A stretch of DNA of 64,000 nt from JBFWUW01 sp050247075 (GTDB lineage Bacteria; Planctomycetota; Planctomycetia; Pirellulales; JBFWUW01): NCBI GenBank assembly GCA_050247075.1, contig JBFWUW010000025.1:1-64000 (forward strand), given 5' to 3'. The first letter of the stretch is position 1. Each line of letters starts with the position of its first letter. Below are positions 25,346 through 36,000 of the stretch, one piece after another. A model generated the notes under the pieces. The model searched no databases, was not told the origin of the DNA, and was given only the letters and a program-made list of their open reading frames with translations. The translations under genes and the position numbers were made by a program.

Positions 25346-27802
25346 TCAGGCCAGCTTGGCCAGCCGCCGGATTAACCACTCGAAACATAACAACCCGCAA
25401 ATCACGCCCAGCATCCAGGTCATCCAGCGTTTGTCCCAATCCTGGTCGGGAGCCTCCAACAAGCGCGAAATGCGCTGCTTGTCGGGCAGCGATTTGGCCA
25501 GCGACATTTGCGTGCCGGCACCCATGGCCGCTTCTAGCCCGATGTAATACGTGCCGCCGGTCTTTTCGGCGATTTCGCTCAGCAGGGCGTCGTTGCGGCG
25601 GGGGTTTTCGCTCTCCAGGTCGGGCAGTTTGACCTGAATCCGGCGGACCAGGCGTTCGTCCTTCGATTCTGGCACCGGCAGTTCCAGGCGGTACGACCCT
25701 TCTTGATAGACGCTGAACTGCCCCGCATAGTTGCCAATACTGTTGGGAATTTTCTGCATCAATACCGGTTCGATCGCGCCGTCGGGCAGATAGACCTGCA
25801 ACGACACGCTGGGGACATCCAGCGGTTCTAATTGCGAATTGCTCAGTTGGGCCCGCACCGCCACGGTGTTGCCCAGCAAATAGCGGTCGCGATCGAGCAA
25901 CAACACGCCCCTGCTGGAACCGCGCAGCAGCCGCCCTTGGGTCACATTGCGAATGAGCTTGGTGTAGAACTGTTCGAAGTAGGTCTCGTCCTGGCTCCGC
26001 AGCCGCCAGATTTCTCCGCTGCCCATGTAGAACACCCGGCCCGATCCATAAAACTGACCGGCCATGTAGACCGGCCGATGTTCGCCATCGACGGCACGCG
26101 GGTCGGAGTAATAACCAAACACCGTGGCACCAGGCTTGGGGGCCTTCACGGCATAATAGCCGTACACACCGGGGAACTCGCTCCACGATTGCAGGCTGGT
26201 CGATGCATTGTCCCCCAGCCACAAAAAGTCGGCCTCGGTCCCCTCCCGCGTGAAGTCGATAGGCCATGGCTCTGTCGAACCAAACCGGCCATCCTCCAGC
26301 AGGGCAAACCGCTTGTGAAACTCCACGGGGTAGAGCGCCCGGATGGACGACAGGTTAGGCCGCTGCACCCAGCTATCCATGTAGACGGGACCGGCGATCA
26401 ACACCAGCCCGCCGGCTTGCTCACCCACCCATTTCTCTAGCAGCGACACCTGGTTGGCGTCGAGTTCCTCCCAGTTGGGGTCGAAGGCCACGATGCAGTC
26501 GTACTCGTACAGCTCGTCGCGCGTGGCGGGAAAATCATCCAGAATTTCGTTGGCATCTTGCGAGATACCCTCTTGCGCGGTTTGCAGCAAAATGTCGGTG
26601 ACGGTCTCTTTATCGCGATGAAGTTGATTGCGCAAAAAGGTGTACTCGCGCGTCGGCCCGCCGGCAAATAGCAGCACCCGCGTCTTGCGGTCGACAATTT
26701 CAATATCGACCTCGCGGGCGTTGTCGCGGGGGTTGCGGTCGGCGGGAGGGGGTTGCACCCGCAGGGTCAGCGTCTTGCGGCCGACTTCGCTGGGGGTCTG
26801 GTCGAAGGTCACCGTGACCGATTTGCCATCGGCCGGAAGGGTGATCTCTTGGGTTCCCTCGATCTGCCACGGCGTGTTGGCGGCCGCGCCATCCTCCGCG
26901 GGGCGCGAAGCCAACTCCACGCTGACGGTGCTGCCCGCCAGGCCTTGCGATTGAATGTAGCCTGTCACGGTATAGGCATCGCCGGGATAGGCCCGCGCTG
27001 GGGCCAACATATCGGCGACTTGCACATTAACCGGCTGTTTGTCGGAACCGATCCCCACGGCGAAAATTGGCAACTTGGCGTTGCGGGCCGATTCAATCGC
27101 CAGGGACGGCTCTATGCCAGAGTTTTGCGCCCCCTCGGTAAAGACCACAACGCCCGATACCGGACCCGAGCGTTCATCGGCCACCACCCGCCGCAAGGCC
27201 TGGCCCAAACGAGTCTCTGGTCCGCGCGGCGCCAGAGCTTCATCCCAAGATACCTTGGGTTCCTCGGCAACGGCGGCGGAATCGCTAGTAGCCGGCACGG
27301 CTGCTTCGCTGCTGGCCAATTTATTAAAGGAGGCCACGCGGCTGACATCTTGATCGAAACGCATCACCACCACATCGTGCGTCTGGCGAAGCTGCTTCAG
27401 CAGATCACCCTCCGCCAGGGCGGCAATTACCTGTTGCGCACGGGTTTGGCCGGCCTGCACCGAGGGGGACTCACTGTCGGTTCGGCCCATACTCAGGCTG
27501 GTATCGGCCAGCAGCACCACTCGCGAGTTGCGGACGACATCGCGTTCGGCCCGGTACTGCGGCTGCAAGTAAACCAGCAGCAGGCCGACGAACGCGCCAA
27601 TCCGCAGCAAGGTCAGCAGCCCGCCGACCCAGGGGCTGATTTCGACGCTGTCGCGGCGGTACATGTAGATGACATAGGCCACGATCGCCGCGCACACGGC
27701 GTACAAGGCGGCGTATTGCCAGCCCTGCGAGAACGACTCCAACCGCGCCCATTCAAAGCGAATGCGGGAACTTGCCTGGGCCAATAAAGAAACGGACAGC
27801 AT
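25346..27802 (-). CDS. membrane-anchored VWA protein with glutamine-amidotransferase-like domain
   Basis: 818 aa from ATG 27802, which overlaps the upstream stop as TGATG (a TTG at 27805 would add one residue). Two N-terminal spans (about 20-40 and 55-80) precede a VWA domain whose MIDAS motif DTSLS is visible in VVLLADTSLSMG. An Ig-like region follows, then near residue 390 VLLFAGGPTREYTFLRNQLH and YDCIVAFDPNWEELDANQVS, the layout of a class I glutamine-amidotransferase-like domain. The catalytic Cys and His were not identified. A C-terminal membrane span ends the protein (WMTWMLGVICGLLCFEWLIR). It resembles BatA/BatB-like proteins of aerotolerance-type operons, enlarged by the GATase-like module. 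Confidence 0.8.
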   Translation of the reverse strand: MLSVSLLAQASSRIRFEWARLESFSQGWQYAALYAVCAAIVAYVIYMYRRDSVEISPWVGGLLTLLRIGAFVGLLLVYLQPQYRAERDVVRNSRVVLLADTSLSMGRTDSESPSVQAGQTRAQQVIAALAEGDLLKQLRQTHDVVVMRFDQDVSRVASFNKLASSEAAVPATSDSAAVAEEPKVSWDEALAPRGPETRLGQALRRVVADERSGPVSGVVVFTEGAQNSGIEPSLAIESARNAKLPIFAVGIGSDKQPVNVQVADMLAPARAYPGDAYTVTGYIQSQGLAGSTVSVELASRPAEDGAAANTPWQIEGTQEITLPADGKSVTVTFDQTPSEVGRKTLTLRVQPPPADRNPRDNAREVDIEIVDRKTRVLLFAGGPTREYTFLRNQLHRDKETVTDILLQTAQEGISQDANEILDDFPATRDELYEYDCIVAFDPNWEELDANQVSLLEKWVGEQAGGLVLIAGPVYMDSWVQRPNLSSIRALYPVEFHKRFALLEDGRFGSTEPWPIDFTREGTEADFLWLGDNASTSLQSWSEFPGVYGYYAVKAPKPGATVFGYYSDPRAVDGEHRPVYMAGQFYGSGRVFYMGSGEIWRLRSQDETYFEQFYTKLIRNVTQGRLLRGSSRGVLLLDRDRYLLGNTVAVRAQLSNSQLEPLDVPSVSLQVYLPDGAIEPVLMQKIPNSIGNYAGQFSVYQEGSYRLELPVPESKDERLVRRIQVKLPDLESENPRRNDALLSEIAEKTGGTYYIGLEAAMGAGTQMSLAKSLPDKQRISRLLEAPDQDWDKRWMTWMLGVICGLLCFEWLIRRLAKLA

Positions 27803-30012
27803 CAACGAGACCCTCCCTTGACCGCGGGGTGGTAGCTCGCCGAATAGGCCAGTATCTGTTCACCCACCAGCAACAGAATCAATAAATACAGCAAGCCGTC
27901 TCCCAGGTTAAAGCCCGCCACGTCACGGCCGCCGGTCTCTTGAAAGGCCGACGCCTGCTGATACTCGAACGGAAAGCCGGGCATGGCGGCCGCCAGGTGC
28001 TCGCCCGTGACCGTTTTGAGGTCGCCCTCTTCGGGCTGCACGTTATAGGCGAACTGCTGGATTTCCTCGGAGTCCGCCGATTGCGAGACCAGCTTGGCGC
28101 TATAAATGCCCGCCGAGTCTGTTTCTGGCAAAGCCGCCCGCATTCCTTGCGGCGTGGTTTGGGCATCAAGCGGAATCTCGGTTTCGCCATCGGCGGCCGG
28201 CGCGGTGAAGTTGACGCGCGGCTGAAAATGGGCCGGGTCGAAGGTTATCTCCAAAGGCGCGCCGACTTGCCGCGACTCGTCCTGAGTGTGGGCCGCCGTA
28301 AGGTGCGATTGCAGTTCCAACATGGCCACCACGAAACTTGGGTTGCGCGCCCAGTTGTTCCACAGCGGGCCAGCCGAGGTCAAGAAAGCCACCACGCGCC
28401 CGTCGCCAAACGATTTATCGAGCACCAGGGGCGATCCATTGCGGAGCCTGGCTATCAGGCTGGTGGGGCTGCCGGGGGCTGGCTTCCAATCCTTGGGGGC
28501 GGCCACATAACGGTCCACCTTAACCATGCCCAAGAAGCTGTTGCGCTCCCCCGCGAACACCTTGAAAATTGGGTGGTTGCTGACCTCCAAATCGGGGGCG
28601 GGCAGCAAGCGATCGAGCAGCAGATCGGTGACGTTGGAGAGCGGTAGGGGAAACAGCCCCTCGCCCCCGCGGTACAGTTTGTCGTTGATGAACTTCACGT
28701 CGGTCTCTTCGCCCAAAAAGATGGCCAGTCCGCCCCCCGCCTGGACGTATTCCTCCAGCCGTTCGACGGCGGGCGCGTCGAGCCTTTTGACGTTGCACAA
28801 GAAGATGCTCTGAAACTTGTCGAGCGCATGATTGTTGAGCCAGGCGGGCGACTCGATTTGCGGCGACAGGCCGGTCTTGACCGCGCCGCCAGGGGCCAGC
28901 GCCACGCCCAGCAGGCGCGCGTCGAGCATGGTCTCGCTGCCGTCCAAAATCAGCACGGGTACGTTCAGCGGCACATCGACCACGGCAAACCGCGAATTGT
29001 CGGCCGGAACATTGTCCCCCTGGATGATTGCCGAAACCTGGTGCTCGCCCGCGGTGGGAAAATTGATCGGAAAGCGGCGCGTCTCGGACTTGCCAGCGTC
29101 GATCTTGTCGATGACCAGCGCCGGCCGGGGTTGGCCGTCTTCCTTGAGTTCTACCGCCACGTCCTTGGCTTCACTGTTGCCGTGGTTTTGCACGGTCAGT
29201 TCCATGAACATCTGCACGCCGGCGGCGCGCGTGCCGGGGACGGCGTGCAGCGCCGTAATGCCCAGATTGGGGCGGGCCGGATCGACCGTGTGGACCAGCC
29301 GCAACTGTGCGCCGGCCGCTTGCAACGCGGCCAACTGCTTGGCCAGATCGGCCGGTTCTTGCCACTCGCGGGCACGCAAGTCGCTAACCAGGTAGACGAT
29401 GCGGTTTTCGCCCTGGGCCTCGCCCAGTAGCTTGTCGATCGACTCTAGCGCCGTGGCTGGTCCGGCGGCGGTTTGCGATGGCTCAATCCGCGACAAGGCA
29501 TCGGCCGCCTTGCCGGCAAAATCGGTCCCCACGATCTCGGCCAGCATATCGGGCTGGGCGCTTTGGCCGGGGCGGGCGGCGCGGGAAAAGCGGAGCAGCG
29601 TAAACGTCTGCGATTGGCCCCGCCGCGCGGCCTGCGAAGCCAGTTTCTCCACGAAGCGTTTGCCTTCGTCCAGCGCGGTGGTTTCGGCCGCGCGGTCGGT
29701 GGTGGAAAAACTGTCGTCCAGCAGCACGACATGGTGCGTCTTGCTGCCGCCAAACAGTTCGGCCCATTGGTTGCGCAACAACGGTTGGGCCACCATCAAG
29801 ACAACCGCGGCAATCGCCAACATCCGCAGCAACAGCAGTAGCAGTTCCTTCAGGCGGATCCAAGTGCTGTTCTTGCGCTGGCTGTGCAGCAAGAACTCCA
29901 TCGCCGCCCACTGCACGCGGCGATGCCGCAGCAGGTTGATCAGATGGATCAGAATTGGCAGCGCAAGCAGGCCCAGGCCCCACAGCAGCGCCGGATGAAC
30001 GTAAGTGGGCAT
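27802..30012 (-). CDS. BatA-like VWA membrane protein
   Basis: 736 aa. The N-terminus YVHPALLWGLGLLALPILIH and LINLLRHRRVQWAAMEFLL is the N-terminal BatA signature with the first membrane span, and RLKELLLLLLRMLAIAAVVL is the second. A VWA domain follows with a visible MIDAS motif in VVLLDDSFSTT. The rest is periplasmic, with a CARDB-like segment (VQNHGNSEAKDVAVELKEDG) and a GATase-like region (EEYVQAGGGLAIFLGEETDV). A last span at the C-terminus (LLYLLILLLVGEQILAYSAS) closes it. It starts 3 bases after the DUF58 stop. The VWA domain probably binds partner proteins after action by the MoxR ATPase. Confidence 0.85.
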   Translation of the reverse strand: MPTYVHPALLWGLGLLALPILIHLINLLRHRRVQWAAMEFLLHSQRKNSTWIRLKELLLLLLRMLAIAAVVLMVAQPLLRNQWAELFGGSKTHHVVLLDDSFSTTDRAAETTALDEGKRFVEKLASQAARRGQSQTFTLLRFSRAARPGQSAQPDMLAEIVGTDFAGKAADALSRIEPSQTAAGPATALESIDKLLGEAQGENRIVYLVSDLRAREWQEPADLAKQLAALQAAGAQLRLVHTVDPARPNLGITALHAVPGTRAAGVQMFMELTVQNHGNSEAKDVAVELKEDGQPRPALVIDKIDAGKSETRRFPINFPTAGEHQVSAIIQGDNVPADNSRFAVVDVPLNVPVLILDGSETMLDARLLGVALAPGGAVKTGLSPQIESPAWLNNHALDKFQSIFLCNVKRLDAPAVERLEEYVQAGGGLAIFLGEETDVKFINDKLYRGGEGLFPLPLSNVTDLLLDRLLPAPDLEVSNHPIFKVFAGERNSFLGMVKVDRYVAAPKDWKPAPGSPTSLIARLRNGSPLVLDKSFGDGRVVAFLTSAGPLWNNWARNPSFVVAMLELQSHLTAAHTQDESRQVGAPLEITFDPAHFQPRVNFTAPAADGETEIPLDAQTTPQGMRAALPETDSAGIYSAKLVSQSADSEEIQQFAYNVQPEEGDLKTVTGEHLAAAMPGFPFEYQQASAFQETGGRDVAGFNLGDGLLYLLILLLVGEQILAYSASYHPAVKGGSR

Positions 30013-30015
30013 AGG

Positions 30016-30918
30016 TTAGTTCCTCACCATCGAGCCCATGCGGCGGCTGAGGAACGCCGCCAGCGCGGCATCCAACGGTTGGCTGGTCCGCAATTGCGTG
30101 TAATCGACACTGTTTTGCGCACAGCCGTGGCGGACTTCCTCCAGATAGGCTTGCAGAGCCTGCATGTAACCCTCTCGCAAAGCCCGCGGGTTGCAGGTGA
30201 GCTTCTGGGGCAGTTCCATGCCGTCGAACCGCGTGGGACCGGTGAAGGGAAAATCGAGCTCGTCGTCGTCCAAAATGTGGAACAACAGGACATCGTGCCC
30301 GCGCTGCCGCAGCAGTTTCAATCCCTTGAATAACGGCTCGCGCTCCGTCAACAGGTCGGAGATAACCACCACCAGCCCGCGGCGAGGGTAAGTCTCGGCC
30401 ACGCGGCGGAAGATGGGGAACAGGTCGGTCTTTTGGGCCGGCGTGCTTCCCGCCAGGGCGTTAATGACCGATTCCAAGTGGTTGCGCTTGGAGCGCAACG
30501 GCACCACGGCCCGCACGCCTTCGTCAAATGTCACGCAACCCACGGCATCTTGCTGCCGCAGAATAAGGTAGGCCAGACTGACCGCCACGGTGGCCGCGTA
30601 CTCGTACTTGTTCAAGTGGCCCCCCCCGTATTGCATGCTGTTAGAGACATCGACCAGCAGCGTGCAGCGGAGGTTCGTTTCTTCCTCGAACTGTTTGACG
30701 TAGTAGCGGTCGTGCTTGGCCCAGACTTTCCAGTCGATATGGCGAAGGTCGTCACCGCGCGCGTACTCGCGGTGCTGCACGAACTCCACCGACTGCCCAA
30801 AGTAAGGGCTGCGGTGCATGCCGGACAGAAAACCTTCGACCACATGGCGAGCCCGGATCTCCATCCGCGCGATACGCTTGATCGCTTCAGGATGCAAAAA
30901 TCTTTTGGAATCGGGCAT
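30016..30918 (-). CDS. DUF58 protein
   Basis: 300 aa, cytoplasmic. The DUF58 signature is complete: GQSVEFVQHREYARGDDLRH, IDWKVWAKHDRYYVKQFEEE, and the VWA-type core LLVDVSNSMQYG. It is about the usual length for the family. DUF58 proteins are invariable partners of MoxR ATPases and VWA membrane proteins. The ATG at 30918 lies within the 3' end of the moxR-like gene (32-base overlap), so the two are strictly coupled. Confidence 0.9.
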   Translation of the reverse strand: MPDSKRFLHPEAIKRIARMEIRARHVVEGFLSGMHRSPYFGQSVEFVQHREYARGDDLRHIDWKVWAKHDRYYVKQFEEETNLRCTLLVDVSNSMQYGGGHLNKYEYAATVAVSLAYLILRQQDAVGCVTFDEGVRAVVPLRSKRNHLESVINALAGSTPAQKTDLFPIFRRVAETYPRRGLVVVISDLLTEREPLFKGLKLLRQRGHDVLLFHILDDDELDFPFTGPTRFDGMELPQKLTCNPRALREGYMQALQAYLEEVRHGCAQNSVDYTQLRTSQPLDAALAAFLSRRMGSMVRN

Positions 30919-31939
30919 CGCGGGTTAGCTCATCTTCTTTGGTGGGAGTAATCTTGAGAAGTTGTTCGACAATCGTATCGGGGGTTACGCCGTCGCTCTC
31001 GGCGGCAAAGTTGACCACCAGCCGGTGACGCAGTACTGGCTTAGCCAACGCCTGAATGTCGTCGGTCGAGACGTGCGTGCGGCCGTGCAGCAAGGCGCGG
31101 GCCTTGGAACCTAAAATCAGGTTTTGCACGGCACGGGGACCAGCGCCCCAAGAGACCTGGTCGGCGACAAAGTCGGGCACGCCCGCCTCGCGGACGCGCG
31201 TTTGACGCACCAGCGACAGCGTGTAACGGATGATATGGTCTGACACGGGCACTTCGCGCACCAGCCGCTGCAACTCGATGATTTCCTCGGCGGTCAGTAC
31301 CGGCACGATATGGTCGGCCACGGTCGTTGTGGTGCGTCGGGCGATCTCAAACTCTTCCTCGAAACTGGGGTAACGCACAAAGACCTTGAACATGAAACGG
31401 TCTTGCTGCGCCTCGGGCAGAGGGTACGTTCCTTCTTGCTCGATGGGGTTTTGCGTGGCCAGCACGAAGAACGGGTCGGCCAGCGGATGCCGCACGCGGC
31501 CCGCGGTGACTTGCCGTTCTTGCATGGCTTCCAACAGGGCGGCTTGCGTCTTGGGAGGCGTGCGGTTGATTTCGTCGGCCAAGATCACGTTAGAAAACAA
31601 CGGCCCGGCTAAAAAGCGAAACTCCCGTGCGCCGGTTCCCTTGTTCTCTTCGATGATTTCCGTGCCGGTGATGTCGGCGGGCATCAGGTCGGGCGTGAAT
31701 TGAATGCGGCTGAACGACAAGTTAAGCGCCCGGCTAAGGGTGCTAATCATCAGCGTCTTGGCCAGGCCGGGAACACCCTCTAGCAGGCAGTGGCCGCGGC
31801 TAAAGAGAGAGATCAGCAGTTCTTCAATCACATGGTTCTGGCCGACAATCACCTGGCTAAGCTGCTCGATGATTTTCTCGCGGGCCGTCCCCAATTTGCG
31901 GATCGCGGCGGAGTCTTGCGCGTTAAAACTTTCAGACAT
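30887..31939 (-). CDS. MoxR-family AAA+ ATPase
   Basis: 350 aa. The Walker A is the MoxR variant LEGVPGLAKTLM, and Walker B with the adjacent helix is NVILADEINRTPPKTQAALL. Sensor 1 is FVLATQNPIEQEGTYPLPEA, and the lid domain has LRHRLVVNFAAESDGVTP. MoxR ATPases act as chaperones that mature or assemble complexes with VWA proteins. The start is supported by AAGGA about 8 bases upstream. It is the third gene of the long operon, 16 bases after the terpenoid-cyclase-fold gene. Confidence 0.93.
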   Translation of the reverse strand: MSESFNAQDSAAIRKLGTAREKIIEQLSQVIVGQNHVIEELLISLFSRGHCLLEGVPGLAKTLMISTLSRALNLSFSRIQFTPDLMPADITGTEIIEENKGTGAREFRFLAGPLFSNVILADEINRTPPKTQAALLEAMQERQVTAGRVRHPLADPFFVLATQNPIEQEGTYPLPEAQQDRFMFKVFVRYPSFEEEFEIARRTTTTVADHIVPVLTAEEIIELQRLVREVPVSDHIIRYTLSLVRQTRVREAGVPDFVADQVSWGAGPRAVQNLILGSKARALLHGRTHVSTDDIQALAKPVLRHRLVVNFAAESDGVTPDTIVEQLLKITPTKEDELTRDARFQKIFAS

Positions 31940-31955
31940 CGAAGAATTCCTTGGG

Positions 31956-32981
31956 TCAGCGTTGGTAGATCGGCAGGTTGGCGTTCTCTAATTGCAGGAT
32001 AGTCAGGTTGCTGGAGGTGGTATAGATCGTGCCGATATATCCTTGTTGCCACGAACCGTCCGGGCTGGCCTCGGCCACGATCTTGGCAAAGACCTTATCG
32101 CGGTATTCCTCCCACTCCTTGCCCCCTTGGCGATACAGCACCTGAGCGTAGTAATAGTGCGCGTAGTGCCAATGGCCAAAGTTTTCGTTGCCAATGTTCG
32201 ATAGATTCTTGCGAGAGTACTCCAGCAATTTAGGCACGAACTGGTCGTCGTAGGTGCCGGCATTGAACAGGCAGGCAATGGCCGCGGCGGTAATGGCCGG
32301 GCGGCCGCCACCCCCCTTGGAGCTGTACTGCACGCCGCCATCGTCTTGCGTGCATTTCTTGATGTAGTCCACTGCCTTGTCGATGATCTCCTTGGGCACG
32401 GGAATGCCTGCGTTACGGCAGCCACGCAGGCCCTGCACCTGGGTGATGGTTGTCGAACCTTCGTCGAAATCGCTGCCGTCCTTGGCGCTGACGTAGCCCC
32501 AACCGCCGGCCGCGGTCTGAGCCTCGCCACAGAATCTGACCGATTTGGTCAGCACCTCGACCAGTTCCTTGCGGCGCAGTTCGTCTTCTTCCTCGCCCAG
32601 CACCTGCGACAGAAACAGCATCGAAAACCCGTGCCCATACGTGTAGCGGTCATCCTTGGTGGGGTCGCCAATCAGGCCGTTTTGCCGGCTGCGGCTGGTT
32701 AAATAGTCCACCGCGCGGCGGATATTTGGCGAGTACTTGCCTTGCGTGGTCGTGGAACCCTCGGCCAAGAGGGCCATGCCGGCCAAGGCCGTCATGGACG
32801 TGGGATAACGGCCGTCGTTGGCCGTCCAATGCCCTATCCGCGACTGGCTGCCGGCCACCCATTCCAGCCCCCGGTCGATCGCCTTTTGAACCTTGGGATC
32901 GCGGTTGCCCGCCCAGGCTGGCCCGGCCAGCATCAGCCCGCACAGCAGGCTCAGGGGGATGGTGTATACAGTGTTGCGCAT
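31956..32981 (-). CDS. secreted terpenoid-cyclase/prenyltransferase-fold repeat protein
   Basis: 341 aa with a signal peptide (residues 1-24, LLCGLMLAGPAWA). It contains several alpha/alpha-toroid repeats of the squalene-cyclase type (QKAIDRGLEWVAGSQSRIGH, NIRRAVDYLTSRSRQNGLIG, CGEAQTAAGGWGYVSAKDGS, IIDKAVDYIKKCTQDDGGVQ). No DxDD protonation motif is visible, and a catalytic cyclase would not be expected to carry a Sec leader. It is probably a binding or scaffold toroid in the periplasm. In planctomycetes such genes often accompany MoxR operons. Its C-terminus reaches to 16 bases before moxR. Confidence 0.8.
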   Translation of the reverse strand: MRNTVYTIPLSLLCGLMLAGPAWAGNRDPKVQKAIDRGLEWVAGSQSRIGHWTANDGRYPTSMTALAGMALLAEGSTTTQGKYSPNIRRAVDYLTSRSRQNGLIGDPTKDDRYTYGHGFSMLFLSQVLGEEEDELRRKELVEVLTKSVRFCGEAQTAAGGWGYVSAKDGSDFDEGSTTITQVQGLRGCRNAGIPVPKEIIDKAVDYIKKCTQDDGGVQYSSKGGGGRPAITAAAIACLFNAGTYDDQFVPKLLEYSRKNLSNIGNENFGHWHYAHYYYAQVLYRQGGKEWEEYRDKVFAKIVAEASPDGSWQQGYIGTIYTTSSNLTILQLENANLPIYQR

Positions 32982-33050
32982 GGCCAGATCCTTGGGGCCT
33001 GATGTTCGGCGATGTTAACGGTGGATAAAGGCGAGTAACCGCGGGAGTGC

Positions 33051-36000
33051 CTATCGTGGCGGCGGATTTGCCCGCACACGGATGGGCTGGACCGGGGCAG
33101 CCCGGCGAATGGGGATGGCTTGCAGGGGAATAGCTTCGGCCTGGACTTCAATCACCGGTACGGCATTTTGCACCGCTTGAAGACCGGCACGGTTAGCCGC
33201 AGCCCTGTTTGCCGCAGCCGGCTCAATATCGGCTAACGCATCGCCGCCGTCCGCCTCGGCCCGAGACTGTTTCTTGTCTTCGGCGTTGTCGACGGCCTTG
33301 CCGGTAAACTTCAGTGTGATGACTTGCTGCGGCAGCCGTAAATCGACGGTCTGCTGGTCCGGGTGCGCAACCAGGTCAAACTGCCCGATGTTGTTGGGAG
33401 GCTCATCTCGATAGACGATGCGGCCGTTACGCTTGTCCAGGCACAACAGCGACATCGTGGTGGTGATATTGTTCTGGTTGTTGGGGTCGCGCTTGTAAAT
33501 GTGCGCGGCAAAGACCAGCACAGGCAACTCAGACGCCTGATTCAGCAGCAATCCCTGATGTTCCACCTTGGTGGCCCACAATTGCTTGCCGGTCTTGCGG
33601 TCGAAGCCGTAAACTCGGCCATGAATCTGCGGATTATCAACGCCCCCCGGAATAGGATTGATTCCGGCGAACTTGGGATTGTTCTGCATCGGCGTATTGG
33701 CCACCAGCAGGAAACGGTCGCGCATAGGCAGCACGTAAATCTCGCTTAAGGTGGCTTCGCGCTCGACGGGGCTCTTGGTGAGGATCGAGCCATCCTCCAG
33801 CTTCAGCAGGGTGAACATGCCATCCTGCTCCATGATTCCCACGCTTTCCTGGCCAACCACCCAGGCTTTCGCCCCCAACGAGGTTTGATGCGACCAGAGA
33901 TCGGTCTGCGTCCAAGGGTCGATCATTTTGACTTGGACTTTGCCATTGGTCTGCATCCAAGCCAAAATATCGCGGCCGATGATCGCCATGCGTTCATTCG
34001 TGGCGGGTAACGGCCGGCGGCCAAGTTCAACGCCATCGCTGGCGCGCAACACCAGGGCCTGGTTCTCCTCCGCCACGAAAATGTACTCGTCATCGCCAAA
34101 CAACTGGCTGGATGGATTGATCCCTTGGCGAATCCACAGCGGCTCGCCCGTCAGCGGATCTAGCGCCATCAACCGCCGGCCTTGCAGCACACAGACGTAG
34201 TCGTCGGAACAAGGGCCGATCATGCCCAGTTGCCGGCCGCTGGCATCGGTGGTGATCATCCGCGCCTGGCCCCCCCAAGGCACCGTCACGCGCATTTGGT
34301 TGATGCCAAACTGAAACGGATTGATGCCGGGCATGGTGTTGCTTAGGTCTTGCTTCCACAACACGCGGGCGGAACCTTTGGCCCCTCCTAACGTGTCGAT
34401 GGCCGCTACTTGAAAGCCGATCGTTACGATCAACAAGTGCCCGTTCAACCGGGCACGATTGGCACCAGGGTTGTGGATGCCAAAATTGTTCTGCTGCGAA
34501 ACCTCGGCCAGAGGCAGTTGCCACAGTACCCGGTTCAAGGAGTCCCGACCGCTAATGGTATTCTGCTGGTCGATGCCGACCGTCATATCGGCTTGCAATT
34601 GCGGATATACCGATTGCAGGTCCACATTGAACGAGCGAATACTTTGCCCTTGTTGGGCATTCTTGGTGACTTCAACCGCGCCCGCCGGCCAGGGCGATTC
34701 TGGCGACAGCAACTTGCGCACCGGGCTGTCAGCCTGCAAACCGTCCAGCAGTTGCTGGCCGGTTAGGCCGTCCACTAGTTGTTCATCGCGGAACTTGTCG
34801 GCCAGATTTTCCAAGTAAACAGCGGCTTGCTCGGGCCGGTCCAAGTGCTGCATCATCGCCGCCAGACGCGCCAGCGCTTTGCCCGCCGCTTCGCGGTCAT
34901 CGGTACGTGCCACGCGGCGCGACAGCAGTTCGATTTCCAAGGCCGACTCGCGTTCCGACAATCGCGAAGCCAACTCCTGGCGGGCCGTATTGGCCGTGGG
35001 GTGCATGCCAAAGAACTTCAAGAACTGCCGCAGTTCGTCCTCCGTCCCCGCTTCGCGAGCCAAGGCGGCTTGCAGGCGGTCGGCGATCATTCCGTCCATC
35101 TTGAGCCGGTCGGCCTCCACCACGGTCTCGCGCAGCGCGGCCAGGCGGGCCTGGACCCAACGGTCGCGGCGAACCTGCAGGCCAGGCTCCACGCGGGCTA
35201 GTCCCGGCCCGTCCAACTTAAGAGCGGCCAGGCGCATGTATGCATCGAAAGCCGGCAGATGCTCGCCGGCGGCGTGCAGGCCCGCGGCCATTAGCCGCAA
35301 ATAATTGTCCCACTGCGATGGGGCACTCACCAGCGATTCGATCTCATTGGAATGGCCGCGATAGGCGGCAAAGTCGGTGCGCAGGCCTTCCAGCAAGGCA
35401 TCTACCAGCAGGTCCTTGGCCCGCGGATCGTCTCGCAACGCCAGCGAACGGCGCAGCTGCTCGGCGGCTTCGTCAATCTGGCCGGCGTCCAATAACAACT
35501 CGCCCCGCAGGGCCAGCGCCTCGGGATCATCAGGATTCTTTTTCAGAGTCTCGGCGACTTGCCGTTCGATCTCGGCCGATTGGTAAAAGCAGTCTACCGA
35601 TTCCACCCCTTGGGAAATAACGGCCCCTTGGTGGCAGATCAAATTTCCCGGAATTAGCCCCTGGCGCGAACGTGCCCGTTCCAGTTCCTTGCCGGTGGCA
35701 ATGTCCAGCGTCAGGACTTCGGCGCTATTCAGCGGCAGATAATACCGCCCGCCATTGGCGAATCCCCGTCCGCTCGGCGCGCCGGAGGAGGCCAAGCCGC
35801 ATTCCCATGCTTGCGTTCCGTCGTCCAACTTAAAGGCTCGGACAGCCGTCCGCCCAACCACCACCGCCAGACCTTCCTCGACACAAGCCAAGTACAGCCC
35901 ATCTTTGTGGGTATCGCGGTCTTGCTCCCAGGCCAACTCGCCGTCGGTCAGCCGTAGGCAGATAATTTTGTCCGATTCCACCGGAGTCAGAATGGCCTTG